Below, piece by piece: positions 8,281 to 16,349 of a stretch of DNA of 50,062 bases. Location of the stretch: positions 28,751-78,812 of the forward strand of contig NZ_SJOH01000020.1 of assembly GCF_004331285.1 (NCBI RefSeq), read 5' to 3'. Both the position numbers and the translations under genes were made by a program. Under the pieces are notes generated by a model. That model saw only the letters and a list, made by a program, of their open reading frames with translations, searched no databases and was not told the DNA's origin. The DNA comes from Acinetobacter sp. ANC 3781. GTDB lineage: Bacteria; Pseudomonadota; Gammaproteobacteria; Pseudomonadales; Moraxellaceae. Each line of letters begins with the position of its first letter. The stretch's first letter is position 1.

Positions 8281-9225
8281 TTAGCCTGCTTTTTTGACTG
8301 GCCCATTAAATGGTGCCCAATTTTTAGTTTTAAATTCGAGTAAATAGGCTTGTGCATTATCTTCATGCAGTGGCAATTCGCGCGGTTTCCAGTGTTCATC
8401 GAGTTGATCCATATCGGCATCGTATTCAAAACGGCAGCCTAAAGGACCATCAAAATACCAGAACCAGTTTGAACCCAAGCCGTGACGTCCTGGTCCCCAG
8501 AAACTTTCATGACCAAGTTTTAAGAATCGGTTTCCAGCAGCCATCACTTCACTTGGACCTGCCAAATGGAATGAAATATGCTCTACCCCTTTAATGTGAG
8601 CAGGCGCTTGAATTAAAAATAAAGTGTGGTGATCGGTTGTACCGCCAGCGCGTAAGAATGGTCCACCGCCTAAACGGTCGCTGACCCGAAAGCCTAAACG
8701 GTTGACATAAAATGCTTCTGCTTGTGCAGCATCGGGTACAAATACAGCCAGATGGGCAATAGTACGCGGGGTGATTTTTTCACCCTCTTTCACGCCCAGT
8801 TCATTTAATTGACGTTGATACGGGGCGCCGGGTGCATTGATTTTTTCTGCAGCTAAATCAAGTTCACGACGTTTAGAGATTTGAAAGCCAATATTTAGTC
8901 CGGCATCATCTCGAGTTTCAAGTGAACCATCTGCCAATACATTCACTGAACGATCTTTGGCAAGTTCTGCCTGAATGGTATTTAAAGCAGCCTGATCCGC
9001 AACAGCATAGATAATTTTACGAAGTTGACTGATGGATTCGATTTTTTGAGGCAGACTGGCATCATCTGCTGCTGCAACCAAAATACCTGAACCATCCAAA
9101 GCTTCAAAATAACGCGCCGAACCTTGGGTTTCCACTTCATTTAATCCAAAGTCCTGCATAAAGCGAACCGATGCATCCAGATCATTTACACCAAAAATCA
9201 GTTTTTCTATTCCTAGAATGTTCAT
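8281..9225 (-). CDS. Type I extradiol (meta-cleavage) dioxygenase, VOC family
   Basis: 314 residues from MNILGIEKL at 9225, chosen because AGGAG lies 7 nt upstream; the longer frame adds an unlikely 40-residue leader. Two VOC domains are present; the C-terminal one carries the 2-His-1-Glu iron site: His158 in AHLAVFV, His216 in VEHISFH and Glu267 in CRFEYDA, with supporting His and Tyr residues near 248-257. The N-terminal domain has lost the metal ligands, as usual. Located upstream of the Rieske dioxygenase, it probably opens the catechol made by dioxygenase plus dihydrodiol dehydrogenase. It is a distant paralogue of the protein at 16350. Confidence 0.88.
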   Translation of the reverse strand: MNILGIEKLIFGVNDLDASVRFMQDFGLNEVETQGSARYFEALDGSGILVAAADDASLPQKIESISQLRKIIYAVADQAALNTIQAELAKDRSVNVLADGSLETRDDAGLNIGFQISKRRELDLAAEKINAPGAPYQRQLNELGVKEGEKITPRTIAHLAVFVPDAAQAEAFYVNRLGFRVSDRLGGGPFLRAGGTTDHHTLFLIQAPAHIKGVEHISFHLAGPSEVMAAGNRFLKLGHESFWGPGRHGLGSNWFWYFDGPLGCRFEYDADMDQLDEHWKPRELPLHEDNAQAYLLEFKTKNWAPFNGPVKKAG

Positions 9226-9312
9226 ATCCATACTCCTGTGTATCCATCTGCGGATCACACTGTCCAATCTTTTTTGTTCTATTCCATGACTCAAATAGAG
9301 ATTCTTCCTGAA

Positions 9313-9366
9313 CCTACTATTCGGTGTTTGCCATTGTGCAGGCAACTGAACCAGCCGAATAGTAGG
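9313..9366. repeat. 12-bp inverted repeat between aldehyde dehydrogenase and extradiol dioxygenase genes
   Basis: CCTACTATTCGG (9313-9324) and CCGAATAGTAGG (9355-9366) are perfect complements around a 30-nt centre in the 164-bp intercistronic gap. There is no strong T run on the minus strand, so it is more likely an mRNA-stabilising or processing structure than a full terminator. Confidence 0.7.
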
Positions 9367-9389
9367 AATACCGCTAATTGACTATTGAC

Positions 9390-10883
9390 TTAGCCTGTGA
9401 GCAATCCGTCCCAGCACATGTATTTCACTTCAAGAAATTCATCGATGCCATAATGCGAACCTTCACGGCCTAAACCGCTTTGTTTCACTCCGCCAAATGG
9501 CGCAACTTCGTTAGAAATCAAACCAGTATTAATCCCGATCATACCTGCTTCTAGAGCTTCGGCTGTTTTCCAGATGCGGGCCGCATTTTGGCTATAGAGG
9601 TAAGCCGCTAAACCAAATTCAGTATCATTGGCTTGAGCAATCACATCATCATCTGAGCTAAAGCGAACCAAAGGTGCAACTGGACCAAAGGTTTCATCAT
9701 GCACAATCACCATTTTAGAGGTGACATTGGCAAGTACCGTTGGCTGGAAGAAGAATCCGCCTAAGTCACTGCGCTGACCGCCACAAAGGACTGTTGCACC
9801 ATGTTGCAGCGCATCAGCAATATGTGATTCCACTTTCTCTACTGCATTGGCATCAATCAATGGACCTTGCACCACACCTTCATCTAGGCCGTTACCAACC
9901 TTTAAGGTCTGAACTTTTGCAGCTAAACGCTGCGCGAACTCATCGTAAATGCCATCTTGCACATAAATACGGTTAGCACTGATACAGGCTTGACCGGTAT
10001 TGCGGAATTTCGATGCGATCACGCCATCGACTGCTAAATCGAGATCCGCATCATCAAATACGATAGAAGGTGCATTACCACCTAGTTCCATTGAGCATTT
10101 TTTGATGGTCGATGCAGATTGCTCTAACAAGGTACGACCAACCTCAGTCGAACCAGTGAAAGTAATCTTACGCACCAGTGGATGTGAAGTGAGAATACCG
10201 CCAATGATACGGGTATCATTGCCTGTTAATACGTTGAATACCCCTGCTGGAACACCTGCACGATGTGCCAGCTCTGCCAGTGCCAATGCCGTCATAGGCG
10301 TTTGGCTGGCAGGTTTTACCACCATTGAACAGCCTGCGGCGAGTGCTGGACCTGCTTTACGTGTGATCATGGCTGCCGGGAAATTCCAGGGTGTAATCGC
10401 TGCACAAACACCAATCGGTTGTTTTAAGACCACAATACGTTGACTGTCTTTGTGCGCCGGTAATACATCGCCACGTACGCGTTTTGCTTCTTCAGCAAAC
10501 CATTGCAGGAACGAAGAGGCATAATCCATTTCACCGCGTGCTTCAGATAAAGGCTTGCCTTCTTCCAAAGTAATCAGCAAAGCTAAATCATCTTTGTGTT
10601 CCACCACCAGGTTGTACCAGCGGTTGATGACTTCATAGCGATGTTTCGCGGTGGTTTTACGCCACGCCTGGAAACCGGCTTCAGCAGATTGAATCGCAAG
10701 TTCGGTTTCTTGGTCTTTACAACGTGGCAGTTCAACCAGAACTTCGCCTGTTGCAGGATTTTTTAAGCTGTATTTACCATGGGGGGTTTCATTCAGCCAT
10801 TGGCCATTGATGTAAGCCCCTTCACGCCACAAGCTTTTGTCTTTGAGCAAGTCTTGTGGCTGTACTTTTGCAATTCCATTCAT
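9390..10883 (-). CDS. NAD(P)-dependent aldehyde dehydrogenase (GabD/salicylaldehyde-dehydrogenase-like)
   Basis: Oxidises an aldehyde to the acid. 497 residues with all catalytic elements: the oxyanion Asn in PWNFPAAM, the general-base Glu in MELGGNAPS and the nucleophilic Cys in GQACISANR, plus the C-terminal GGVKQSGLGREG. It lies 12 bp after the DapA-family aldolase gene, with GGAA at the junction. A pyruvate-releasing aldolase next to an aldehyde dehydrogenase recalls the naphthalene upper pathway, where the aldehyde is salicylaldehyde. Overall sequence is closest in style to succinate-semialdehyde dehydrogenases, so the substrate is open. Confidence 0.88.
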   Translation of the reverse strand: MNGIAKVQPQDLLKDKSLWREGAYINGQWLNETPHGKYSLKNPATGEVLVELPRCKDQETELAIQSAEAGFQAWRKTTAKHRYEVINRWYNLVVEHKDDLALLITLEEGKPLSEARGEMDYASSFLQWFAEEAKRVRGDVLPAHKDSQRIVVLKQPIGVCAAITPWNFPAAMITRKAGPALAAGCSMVVKPASQTPMTALALAELAHRAGVPAGVFNVLTGNDTRIIGGILTSHPLVRKITFTGSTEVGRTLLEQSASTIKKCSMELGGNAPSIVFDDADLDLAVDGVIASKFRNTGQACISANRIYVQDGIYDEFAQRLAAKVQTLKVGNGLDEGVVQGPLIDANAVEKVESHIADALQHGATVLCGGQRSDLGGFFFQPTVLANVTSKMVIVHDETFGPVAPLVRFSSDDDVIAQANDTEFGLAAYLYSQNAARIWKTAEALEAGMIGINTGLISNEVAPFGGVKQSGLGREGSHYGIDEFLEVKYMCWDGLLTG

Positions 10884-10895
10884 GACACAACTTCC

Positions 10896-11915
10896 TTATT
10901 CAGGGAAACGACCAACAATAAACTGGCTATCCGGATCTTCTGTACATGGTAAACCAGAAGCAACCAAACCTTGACGCAACACTTTCATCATACGATCTGG
11001 AATACGGGGTGTAGGTGCACGAAGTGGACCACCATTAAAGCCTGCCAACCAGTCCATGTATTTCCAGTGTGCACGGTTAATATAATTCGAACCGGCCATG
11101 TATGCACCTGTGGCAGCGCCAACAGCACCACGCGCAGGTTGCGCCTGCCAGTACAATTTCATTGCTTCATCAAAATTGCCTTGTTGAGCATTCTGGAACG
11201 TTTTAGGGAAATGATCACCCATCCATTGCGTATAACTGGTTCCTGAAAACTGGATATCCAGGTAACGCATTAACGGAATAACGTCGCTTTCGATTGGACA
11301 AGTCACCACAATCTGATCGTTAAAACGTTCATAGCTGTCAATTAAGCCCGCAACATGTGGGAAGCCCTGTTCCGCTTTAAGCGATGCCACATTTGGACAA
11401 TCATCAATCAAGCGCTGAATCAGTTCAGGCGACATGCCTTGTGGATGCACACGCTCGAAGCCCCATAGGGGAATCGCAAACAGCATCACCGCAAGATCGG
11501 TCGCATCACAAAATGCTTTGGTATAATCGTAAATATCCTGTTCTGACGTCGGCCAGAAATTCGATGGATAAGACAGCAGTACAATGTCTGCACCGGCTTT
11601 TTCAGCCAATTTAACCGCTTTAATGTTTTCTTCTAAGGTGCCAAAACCGGCGTGGAAGAATAAACCCAATTTATCGCCCGCCTGGTCTTTGGCCCAAGCG
11701 GTAAACTGTGCATTTTCTTCTGGGGTAATGGCTACTTCAGTACACAGCAAAGTAAAGGTGTAGCCCAAATCGACGACTTTCTGAATATCGTGACGTATGC
11801 CTTTTTCATTTAAACGGGTTAAATCCTGGCTATAGCTTGGGATGGTCACGGATGAGCAGCCCTTTAAATGTTCTTTTGCCCAAGCACGTGCATCTTCACG
11901 TTTATAATTCGCCAT
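10896..11915 (-). CDS. DapA-family (dihydrodipicolinate synthase/N-acetylneuraminate lyase) aldolase or hydratase-aldolase
   Basis: 339 residues, longer than DapA (about 292) and similar to hydratase-aldolases such as NahE. The TIM barrel keeps the Schiff-base lysine, Lys180 in NVASLKAEQGFP. The motif usually reading YNxP, whose Tyr acts in acid-base catalysis, is FAIPLWG here (Phe146). Beginning MANYKREDARAWAKEHLKG, it lacks the GTTGE-type pyruvate-binding strand in its usual form (LLCTEVAIT instead). It may cleave or condense a pyruvate-containing ring-cleavage product. Neighbours on both sides are an aldehyde dehydrogenase and an ornithine-cyclodeaminase homologue. Confidence 0.8.
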   Translation of the reverse strand: MANYKREDARAWAKEHLKGCSSVTIPSYSQDLTRLNEKGIRHDIQKVVDLGYTFTLLCTEVAITPEENAQFTAWAKDQAGDKLGLFFHAGFGTLEENIKAVKLAEKAGADIVLLSYPSNFWPTSEQDIYDYTKAFCDATDLAVMLFAIPLWGFERVHPQGMSPELIQRLIDDCPNVASLKAEQGFPHVAGLIDSYERFNDQIVVTCPIESDVIPLMRYLDIQFSGTSYTQWMGDHFPKTFQNAQQGNFDEAMKLYWQAQPARGAVGAATGAYMAGSNYINRAHWKYMDWLAGFNGGPLRAPTPRIPDRMMKVLRQGLVASGLPCTEDPDSQFIVGRFPE

Positions 11916-11968
11916 GTTAAATATCCTTTATTGTTGAATCTGTGTTTGAAAAATTTTAAATACGGGGT

Positions 11969-12970
11969 TTATCGATCAATCGTGACGATGCTTTCCGGCA
12001 TGTCCTGAAATAAGGATTCAGTTCTGGCATTACGTAGCAGCATTTCTGCAGTCACAATGTCTTGTAGTGCTGAACCCACCGATTTATAAATTAAAATGTC
12101 ATCCGGTTTTTGACGTGCGATGATTTTTTTTGAAATCACATCACCCAAAGATACGATTTTATTTTCGATATCGTCCCCTGCGGCTTTTACTGCAAGCGCA
12201 TCACCAGTTTCATGCAGTACTTCTTCTGGCATATCAGCTACAATTAAAGTTGCACGTTGCATGGTTTCTACATCAAGTTCGCGTTGCTCTGGTAAAGTCG
12301 AGCTGACTGAAACAATGGTCATGCCAGGTTTTAGCCATTCCGCTTTAAATACTGGACCACCGTCACGGCTGCGAGAAGCACATACCACGACATCTGAATC
12401 TTGAACTGCTTGTTCCGGGCTAGAAACTGCCTCAATATCGATGCCATAAAGTTCGCTAAAATCATGGGCAAACTTTTCACGATTTTCAGGGGTTGGGCTA
12501 TATACGCGAACCGATTCAATACGACCTGTTGCATACAGCGCATGTAAGTGACCACGTGCAACCGAACTTGAACCTAAAATGGCAATTTTGAATTTTGCAT
12601 CAGCAGCCAGAGCATTGACTGCAACAGCCGAGCTCGCTGCAGTTCGAATATCGGTAATACGGTTACCGTCGATCAGTGCAGCAAGACGCATCGTGTCTTG
12701 ATCAAAAAGTGAAATCAAATAGCTGGCTTTTTTATTTTTTGGACTGGCTGCAATCAGTTTACAACCCATATATTCTTTGGATGGCGATACAGCACATAAG
12801 CTACGCAACCAAAAACCATCTCCGCGTGCCATCGTGCGTGGTGGAACCATGGTCGCAGTGACATCCTGTGCATAAGCATCAGTCAATGCAGCAATGACAT
12901 CAGACCAGTTGGCTAAGCGACCTACATTTTCATCGTTAATAAAAACCGTCGTGTGGAGTGATTGATTCAC
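11969..12970 (-). CDS. Ornithine cyclodeaminase/mu-crystallin family NAD(P)-dependent protein
   Basis: 333 residues. The start is GTG at 12970, with GGAG 7 nt upstream; the nearby ATG is out of frame. Family signatures are the RTAASSAVA segment (about residues 109-117), the nucleotide-binding ILGSSSVARGHLHAL and the C-terminal KSVGSALQDIVTA. Members deaminate ornithine, reduce cyclic ketimines or dehydrogenate amino and hydroxy acids. Inside an aromatic operon the most economical guesses are an imine or keto-intermediate reductase, or a dehydrogenase acting on a dihydrodiol or ring-cleavage product. No amino-acid genes are nearby. It is probably the first gene of its transcript, because motif A lies about 80 bp upstream. 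Confidence 0.82.
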   Translation of the reverse strand: MNQSLHTTVFINDENVGRLANWSDVIAALTDAYAQDVTATMVPPRTMARGDGFWLRSLCAVSPSKEYMGCKLIAASPKNKKASYLISLFDQDTMRLAALIDGNRITDIRTAASSAVAVNALAADAKFKIAILGSSSVARGHLHALYATGRIESVRVYSPTPENREKFAHDFSELYGIDIEAVSSPEQAVQDSDVVVCASRSRDGGPVFKAEWLKPGMTIVSVSSTLPEQRELDVETMQRATLIVADMPEEVLHETGDALAVKAAGDDIENKIVSLGDVISKKIIARQKPDDILIYKSVGSALQDIVTAEMLLRNARTESLFQDMPESIVTIDR

Positions 12971-13046
12971 ATCCGAACTCCTTTTCAGCGTTATTTTTAC
13001 AATCTACTGATTAGGAGGTATCGGAGCTAGAGTTGAAATCGAAAAT

Positions 13047-13067
13047 CAGATATCTCTTAAATGGATA
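13047..13067. promoter_or_regulatory. Candidate regulator-binding motif A
   Basis: CAGATAT then CTCTTAAATG then GATA, i.e. GATAT-N10-GATA, sits 77-97 bp upstream of the GTG start of the cyclodeaminase homologue and just past the LysR gene. The same spaced motif is found at four other promoters of the island (16240, 22277, 25737, 29252). Confidence 0.5.
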
Positions 13068-13075
13068 CCTTAAGC

Positions 13076-13996
13076 TTATCTATCATCTACCATTCGTTTA
13101 AGTATAAGCGGGGCTTGTTTTTCTAACCATTGTTGCACCACACGCGTTGCACGTGTATGTGGACGACGCACGGTATGGCTAAGCACAATACTCCGCGGCA
13201 ATTCAGGCTCTACAATCAAGGATGATTGTAAGAGTTTTGAGCCTCGATCCGACTGAAATAGCCCCGAGGTAATCGCATAGCCACCACCTGCCACCACCAG
13301 CTCATGTTGTAAACGGTTGGAGTCTGCTTCTATAACGCAATCAAATTTATAATCATAAGCCCTTGCTAAACTTTCCAGTCGTGCTCTGAGCGGATGCGGT
13401 CTAGAGGGTACAATGAGGGGTAAATCTTGAATGTCTTTAAGTTTAATGGTCGGTTGTTGAACCAAAGGGTCATGCTGTTGCCCGACCAACATCAGTCCAA
13501 ATTCAGCGATCACGACTTCTTCAGTAGAGACCACCTCGCCTTCTCGAAGCAACAACGCCATATCTGTGCGTCCTTCAGAAATGAGTTCTTCGAGTTGAAC
13601 ACTGGCACCTTCACTCAAGTGCAGTTCAATTTTCGGATAATTTTGTCGTATATAAGAATATAAGGCGCCAGAAAGTTGATGCACCAGAAATGGCAATAAA
13701 CCCACCCGTACTTCCCCCATGGGTTCGCCACCAAAGGTGCGGATATCATCTGCGAGTACCGAGGCATCTGTCGCAAGCTGCTGAATTCTAGGAAGCAACT
13801 GCATCCCAAGTTCAGTCAGTACCACCCCACGACCGGTACGGTTAAACAAGCGTGCGCCACATTGTTCTTCCAGTTGAGCAATATGACGACTAATCATCGA
13901 TTGCGGTACGTTAAAGCTATTTGCAGCTTTAGATAAACTGCCCAATTCAGCGACTTTAATAAAAATCAGCCATTTTGAGTCAAGTATGGATTGCAT
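13076..13996 (-). CDS. LysR-type transcriptional regulator of the catabolic island
   Basis: 306 residues from the ATG at 13996 (MQSILDSKW); GGGAT lies upstream, and the longer version would start with GTG in a hairpin. The N-terminal winged helix-turn-helix includes SLSKAANSFNVPQSMISRHIAQLEEQCGARLF; the rest is the LysR substrate-binding domain. It lies inside the catabolic set between the reductase and cyclodeaminase genes and is the only regulator in the island, so it is the natural candidate to bind the GATAT-N10-NATA sites and respond to a pathway intermediate. The C-terminal VVQQWLEKQAPLILK is typical. Confidence 0.92.
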   Translation of the reverse strand: MQSILDSKWLIFIKVAELGSLSKAANSFNVPQSMISRHIAQLEEQCGARLFNRTGRGVVLTELGMQLLPRIQQLATDASVLADDIRTFGGEPMGEVRVGLLPFLVHQLSGALYSYIRQNYPKIELHLSEGASVQLEELISEGRTDMALLLREGEVVSTEEVVIAEFGLMLVGQQHDPLVQQPTIKLKDIQDLPLIVPSRPHPLRARLESLARAYDYKFDCVIEADSNRLQHELVVAGGGYAITSGLFQSDRGSKLLQSSLIVEPELPRSIVLSHTVRRPHTRATRVVQQWLEKQAPLILKRMVDDR

Positions 13997-14017
13997 GGTG
14001 TATATCCCTATAAACAC

Positions 14018-14053
14018 CGATCTCACTGACCCTTAGGGTGATCAGTGAGATCG
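14018..14053. repeat. 12-bp inverted repeat between ferredoxin reductase and LysR genes
   Basis: CGATCTCACTGA (14018-14029) pairs perfectly with TCAGTGAGATCG (14042-14053); the 12-nt centre CCCTTAGGG can pair further. It fills the gap between the reductase stop (14087) and the LysR start (13996). There is no strong U tract; it may be a weak terminator or an operator for the regulator. Confidence 0.75.
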
Positions 14054-14086
14054 TCTTTAAACTTAATGGTTAATTTCTAACACAAA

Positions 14087-15316
14087 TTAACTTAATAAAG
14101 TTTTCAAATTAGTCTGAATATCAGCAATTTTAGCTTTTTCTGGGGAAATTTTTGCCTCAAGGAGTTTCCGGGCGATCATATGATCTACAGGCTGATTGAC
14201 CGAATCTATCGCAACCAGGCGATCGTCAGCGTAATGGAACACTGAAAAACGTCCGGTTTCAATATCACCGCGCACCACATAATCATTGGTATCAAAAGAT
14301 AAACCGGTCATTTGCAAACGTACATCCCCTTGATCGGTCCAGAACCACGGTACAATATGGTAACTGGCTTTTTGATGCATCAGGTTTTTTGCCACAATCA
14401 ATGCCTGGTCATTGGCATTTTGAACAGACTCCAGACGAATATGCCGATTGCCGGCAAATGGATTTTCATGGTTGGCACAGTCACCAATCGCAAAAATATG
14501 CTCGGCTGAGGTACGCATGCCTTCATCAACCACAATGCCATTTTCACACTGAATACCTGCTTGTTCCGCCAAGTCCGAATTCGGCAATGCACCGACACCG
14601 ACCAGAACCAGATCGGCAGGAATCACACCACGATCACACACGACCGATTTCACCCGCCCATTCTCACCCAAAATTTCAGAAATATAGGTATCCAACTCCA
14701 CCCGAATGCCATTTGAGCGATGAACCAGAGTCACATAATCAGAAATAATTGGAGCAACGGCACGACACAATATACGATGCATATTTTCCAGCACCGTGAC
14801 ATTTTTACCTAAATGACGGGCTGTAGAAGCCAGCTCCAGACCAATAAAGCCACCGCCTACAATCACCACGTGTTCACTCTTTTTTAAATACGCCCGAATT
14901 TTACGTGCATCATTTGCTGTACGTAAATTCATGACTCCATCCAGTTCTACTCCAGAGAGCGGTAGCGGACGTGCCCGAGTTCCCATAGCTAACACCAAAT
15001 CATCATAATGTAAGGTTTCACCATGGTAGAGCTTGACGGCTTTAAGCTCCGTATCAATCTCGCTGACCGTGCTGTTCATACGCAGATCTATGCGGTATTT
15101 TTCATAAAAAGCTTCAGGCTGTAGATAAAGCTTTGCTTGATCCATTAACTCTTCATCTTTAATAAAACTTTTTGAGAGTGGCGGACGATGGTAAGGCAAT
15201 TCAGATTCATTGCTGATCAGAATGATTTCACCATTAAAATTTTCTTGTCGCAGCGCTTTTGCACAGCTACAGCCGGCATGACCACCACCGATAATAATGA
15301 CGCGTTGTTTATTCAC
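14087..15316 (-). CDS. FAD-dependent NAD(P)H:ferredoxin reductase of the dioxygenase system
   Basis: Supplies electrons from NAD(P)H to the ferredoxin of the Rieske dioxygenase. 409 residues, the standard length for BphA4/putidaredoxin-reductase-type enzymes. FAD-binding IIIGGGHAGCS is at the N-terminus, the NAD-binding VVIVGGGFIGLE is near residue 150 and AIGDCANHENP is the second FAD motif. The start is GTG at 15316 with AAGGAG 8 nt upstream. The reductase is encoded several genes away from the oxygenase and ferredoxin but on the same strand and in the same cluster. Confidence 0.9.
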   Translation of the reverse strand: MNKQRVIIIGGGHAGCSCAKALRQENFNGEIILISNESELPYHRPPLSKSFIKDEELMDQAKLYLQPEAFYEKYRIDLRMNSTVSEIDTELKAVKLYHGETLHYDDLVLAMGTRARPLPLSGVELDGVMNLRTANDARKIRAYLKKSEHVVIVGGGFIGLELASTARHLGKNVTVLENMHRILCRAVAPIISDYVTLVHRSNGIRVELDTYISEILGENGRVKSVVCDRGVIPADLVLVGVGALPNSDLAEQAGIQCENGIVVDEGMRTSAEHIFAIGDCANHENPFAGNRHIRLESVQNANDQALIVAKNLMHQKASYHIVPWFWTDQGDVRLQMTGLSFDTNDYVVRGDIETGRFSVFHYADDRLVAIDSVNQPVDHMIARKLLEAKISPEKAKIADIQTNLKTLLS

Positions 15317-15346
15317 TTTCTTCTCCTTGAAAATGTATGTTTTTAT

Positions 15347-16153
15347 TTATGCGAGTAATGCCGTATCGACGGATGCTTGGGTTAAGAATTGAGTTAAATA
15401 CTGGCTCACTTGTTCGGGTGCTTCAAAATTACAGATATGCCCACTGCCCTGTATGACTGCGATTGTGGCATGAGGTAATTGTGTTGCCATGGCTTGCATA
15501 TCTTCAACGGGTCCACCGCCGTGATCATATTCCGCAGCCAGCAATAAGGTCGGTTGCTTAATCTGCTTTAGTTGCTGACTGAAATCCATTTCAATAAAGG
15601 CTTCCACATAGGCACAATAGCCTTCGACTGTGGTTCGATGAATCATGTCTCGTAATTGTTGATCCACCTCAGGGTGAGTTTGGCGAAATTCTTCGCTGAG
15701 CCAACGGTCAACTGTAATATTGCCAAGCTCGTTTAGACCTTCCCGGCGTGCAATATCACGACGCTGACGCCAAAAATTGTGACGGTTATCTGGCTGACGC
15801 GGGCGACAGCAGCACGCCACAATCCGTTTCACCCGTTCCGGAAAATGCAAACCGAGCGCAAGTGACATAGAGCCACCAAAACCCAGGCCTACCACATCAC
15901 TTTGCTGTACCCCCAAATGATCCCAAAGCTGTATTACGCCCTCTAAAATATGCAGAAAAGAACACGGTTCCGGCGGTAAAGGACTTTGATTATGTCCCCA
16001 TGGATCAAAGGTGATCACACGAAAATTGCTAGACATCAGCTGTGCATGTTTTTCCCAAAAATGCAGATCATTGCCAATCCCGGGAATAAAGGTCAGAACA
16101 GGGGCATTTTCAGGGCCAATCACTTGATAATTAAATTGAGGTAATGACGTCAT
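15347..16153 (-). CDS. Alpha/beta-hydrolase-fold protein with the nucleophilic Ser replaced by Gly
   Basis: 268 residues resembling 3-oxoadipate enol-lactonase and meta-cleavage hydrolases, with the oxyanion region FIPGIGNDLHFW and ITFDPWGHNQS. At the nucleophile elbow, where GxSxG is expected, it reads VVGLGFGGSM, so residue 91 is Gly; the codon is unambiguously GGT. The Asp (211, AAEYDHGG) and His (240, GSGHICNF) positions are retained. The protein is therefore unlikely to be an ordinary serine hydrolase. It could be a lyase or hydratase, or non-catalytic. It is the first gene of the minus-strand set, divergent from the 16350 operon, with GGAG 11 nt before the ATG. Confidence 0.82.
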   Translation of the reverse strand: MTSLPQFNYQVIGPENAPVLTFIPGIGNDLHFWEKHAQLMSSNFRVITFDPWGHNQSPLPPEPCSFLHILEGVIQLWDHLGVQQSDVVGLGFGGSMSLALGLHFPERVKRIVACCCRPRQPDNRHNFWRQRRDIARREGLNELGNITVDRWLSEEFRQTHPEVDQQLRDMIHRTTVEGYCAYVEAFIEMDFSQQLKQIKQPTLLLAAEYDHGGGPVEDMQAMATQLPHATIAVIQGSGHICNFEAPEQVSQYLTQFLTQASVDTALLA

Positions 16154-16349
16154 GTCGGCACCTACTCCATAAATGTCGGTTTATATTGACTACCTTATGG
16201 AAAATGTGTAACTGCTGCTAGTTTTGAAAATCTAAAGCAGATATCTAATTATTGAATAGCTGATTTATGACTTAGATGCTGTATTCACAATTCAATGCTT
16301 CGTACAGTGAGGACAATAAATGAATTGTTCACTGAGAGGGAGTGTTGAA
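16154..16349. promoter_or_regulatory. Divergent promoter region with candidate motif B
   Basis: This 196-bp gap separates the two divergent catabolic transcripts. It contains CAGATATCT (16238-16246) arranged as GATAT (16240-16244), N10, AATA (16255-16258), the same spaced motif as at 13049, 25737 and 29252. It is 85 bp from the minus-strand start and about 100 bp from the plus-strand start, so one bound regulator could serve both directions. I could not fix the -35/-10 boxes with confidence. Confidence 0.55.

Noticed and set aside
8281..9345. 354-residue version of the extradiol dioxygenase
   Set aside because: The extra 40 residues have no family counterpart, and the AGGAG ribosome site points to the ATG at 9225.
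10896..11915. Assignment as NahE (trans-o-hydroxybenzylidenepyruvate hydratase-aldolase) or as DapA
   Set aside because: Fold and lysine fit, but length, the FAIP motif and the N-terminus differ from both as I know them; only the superfamily can be supported.
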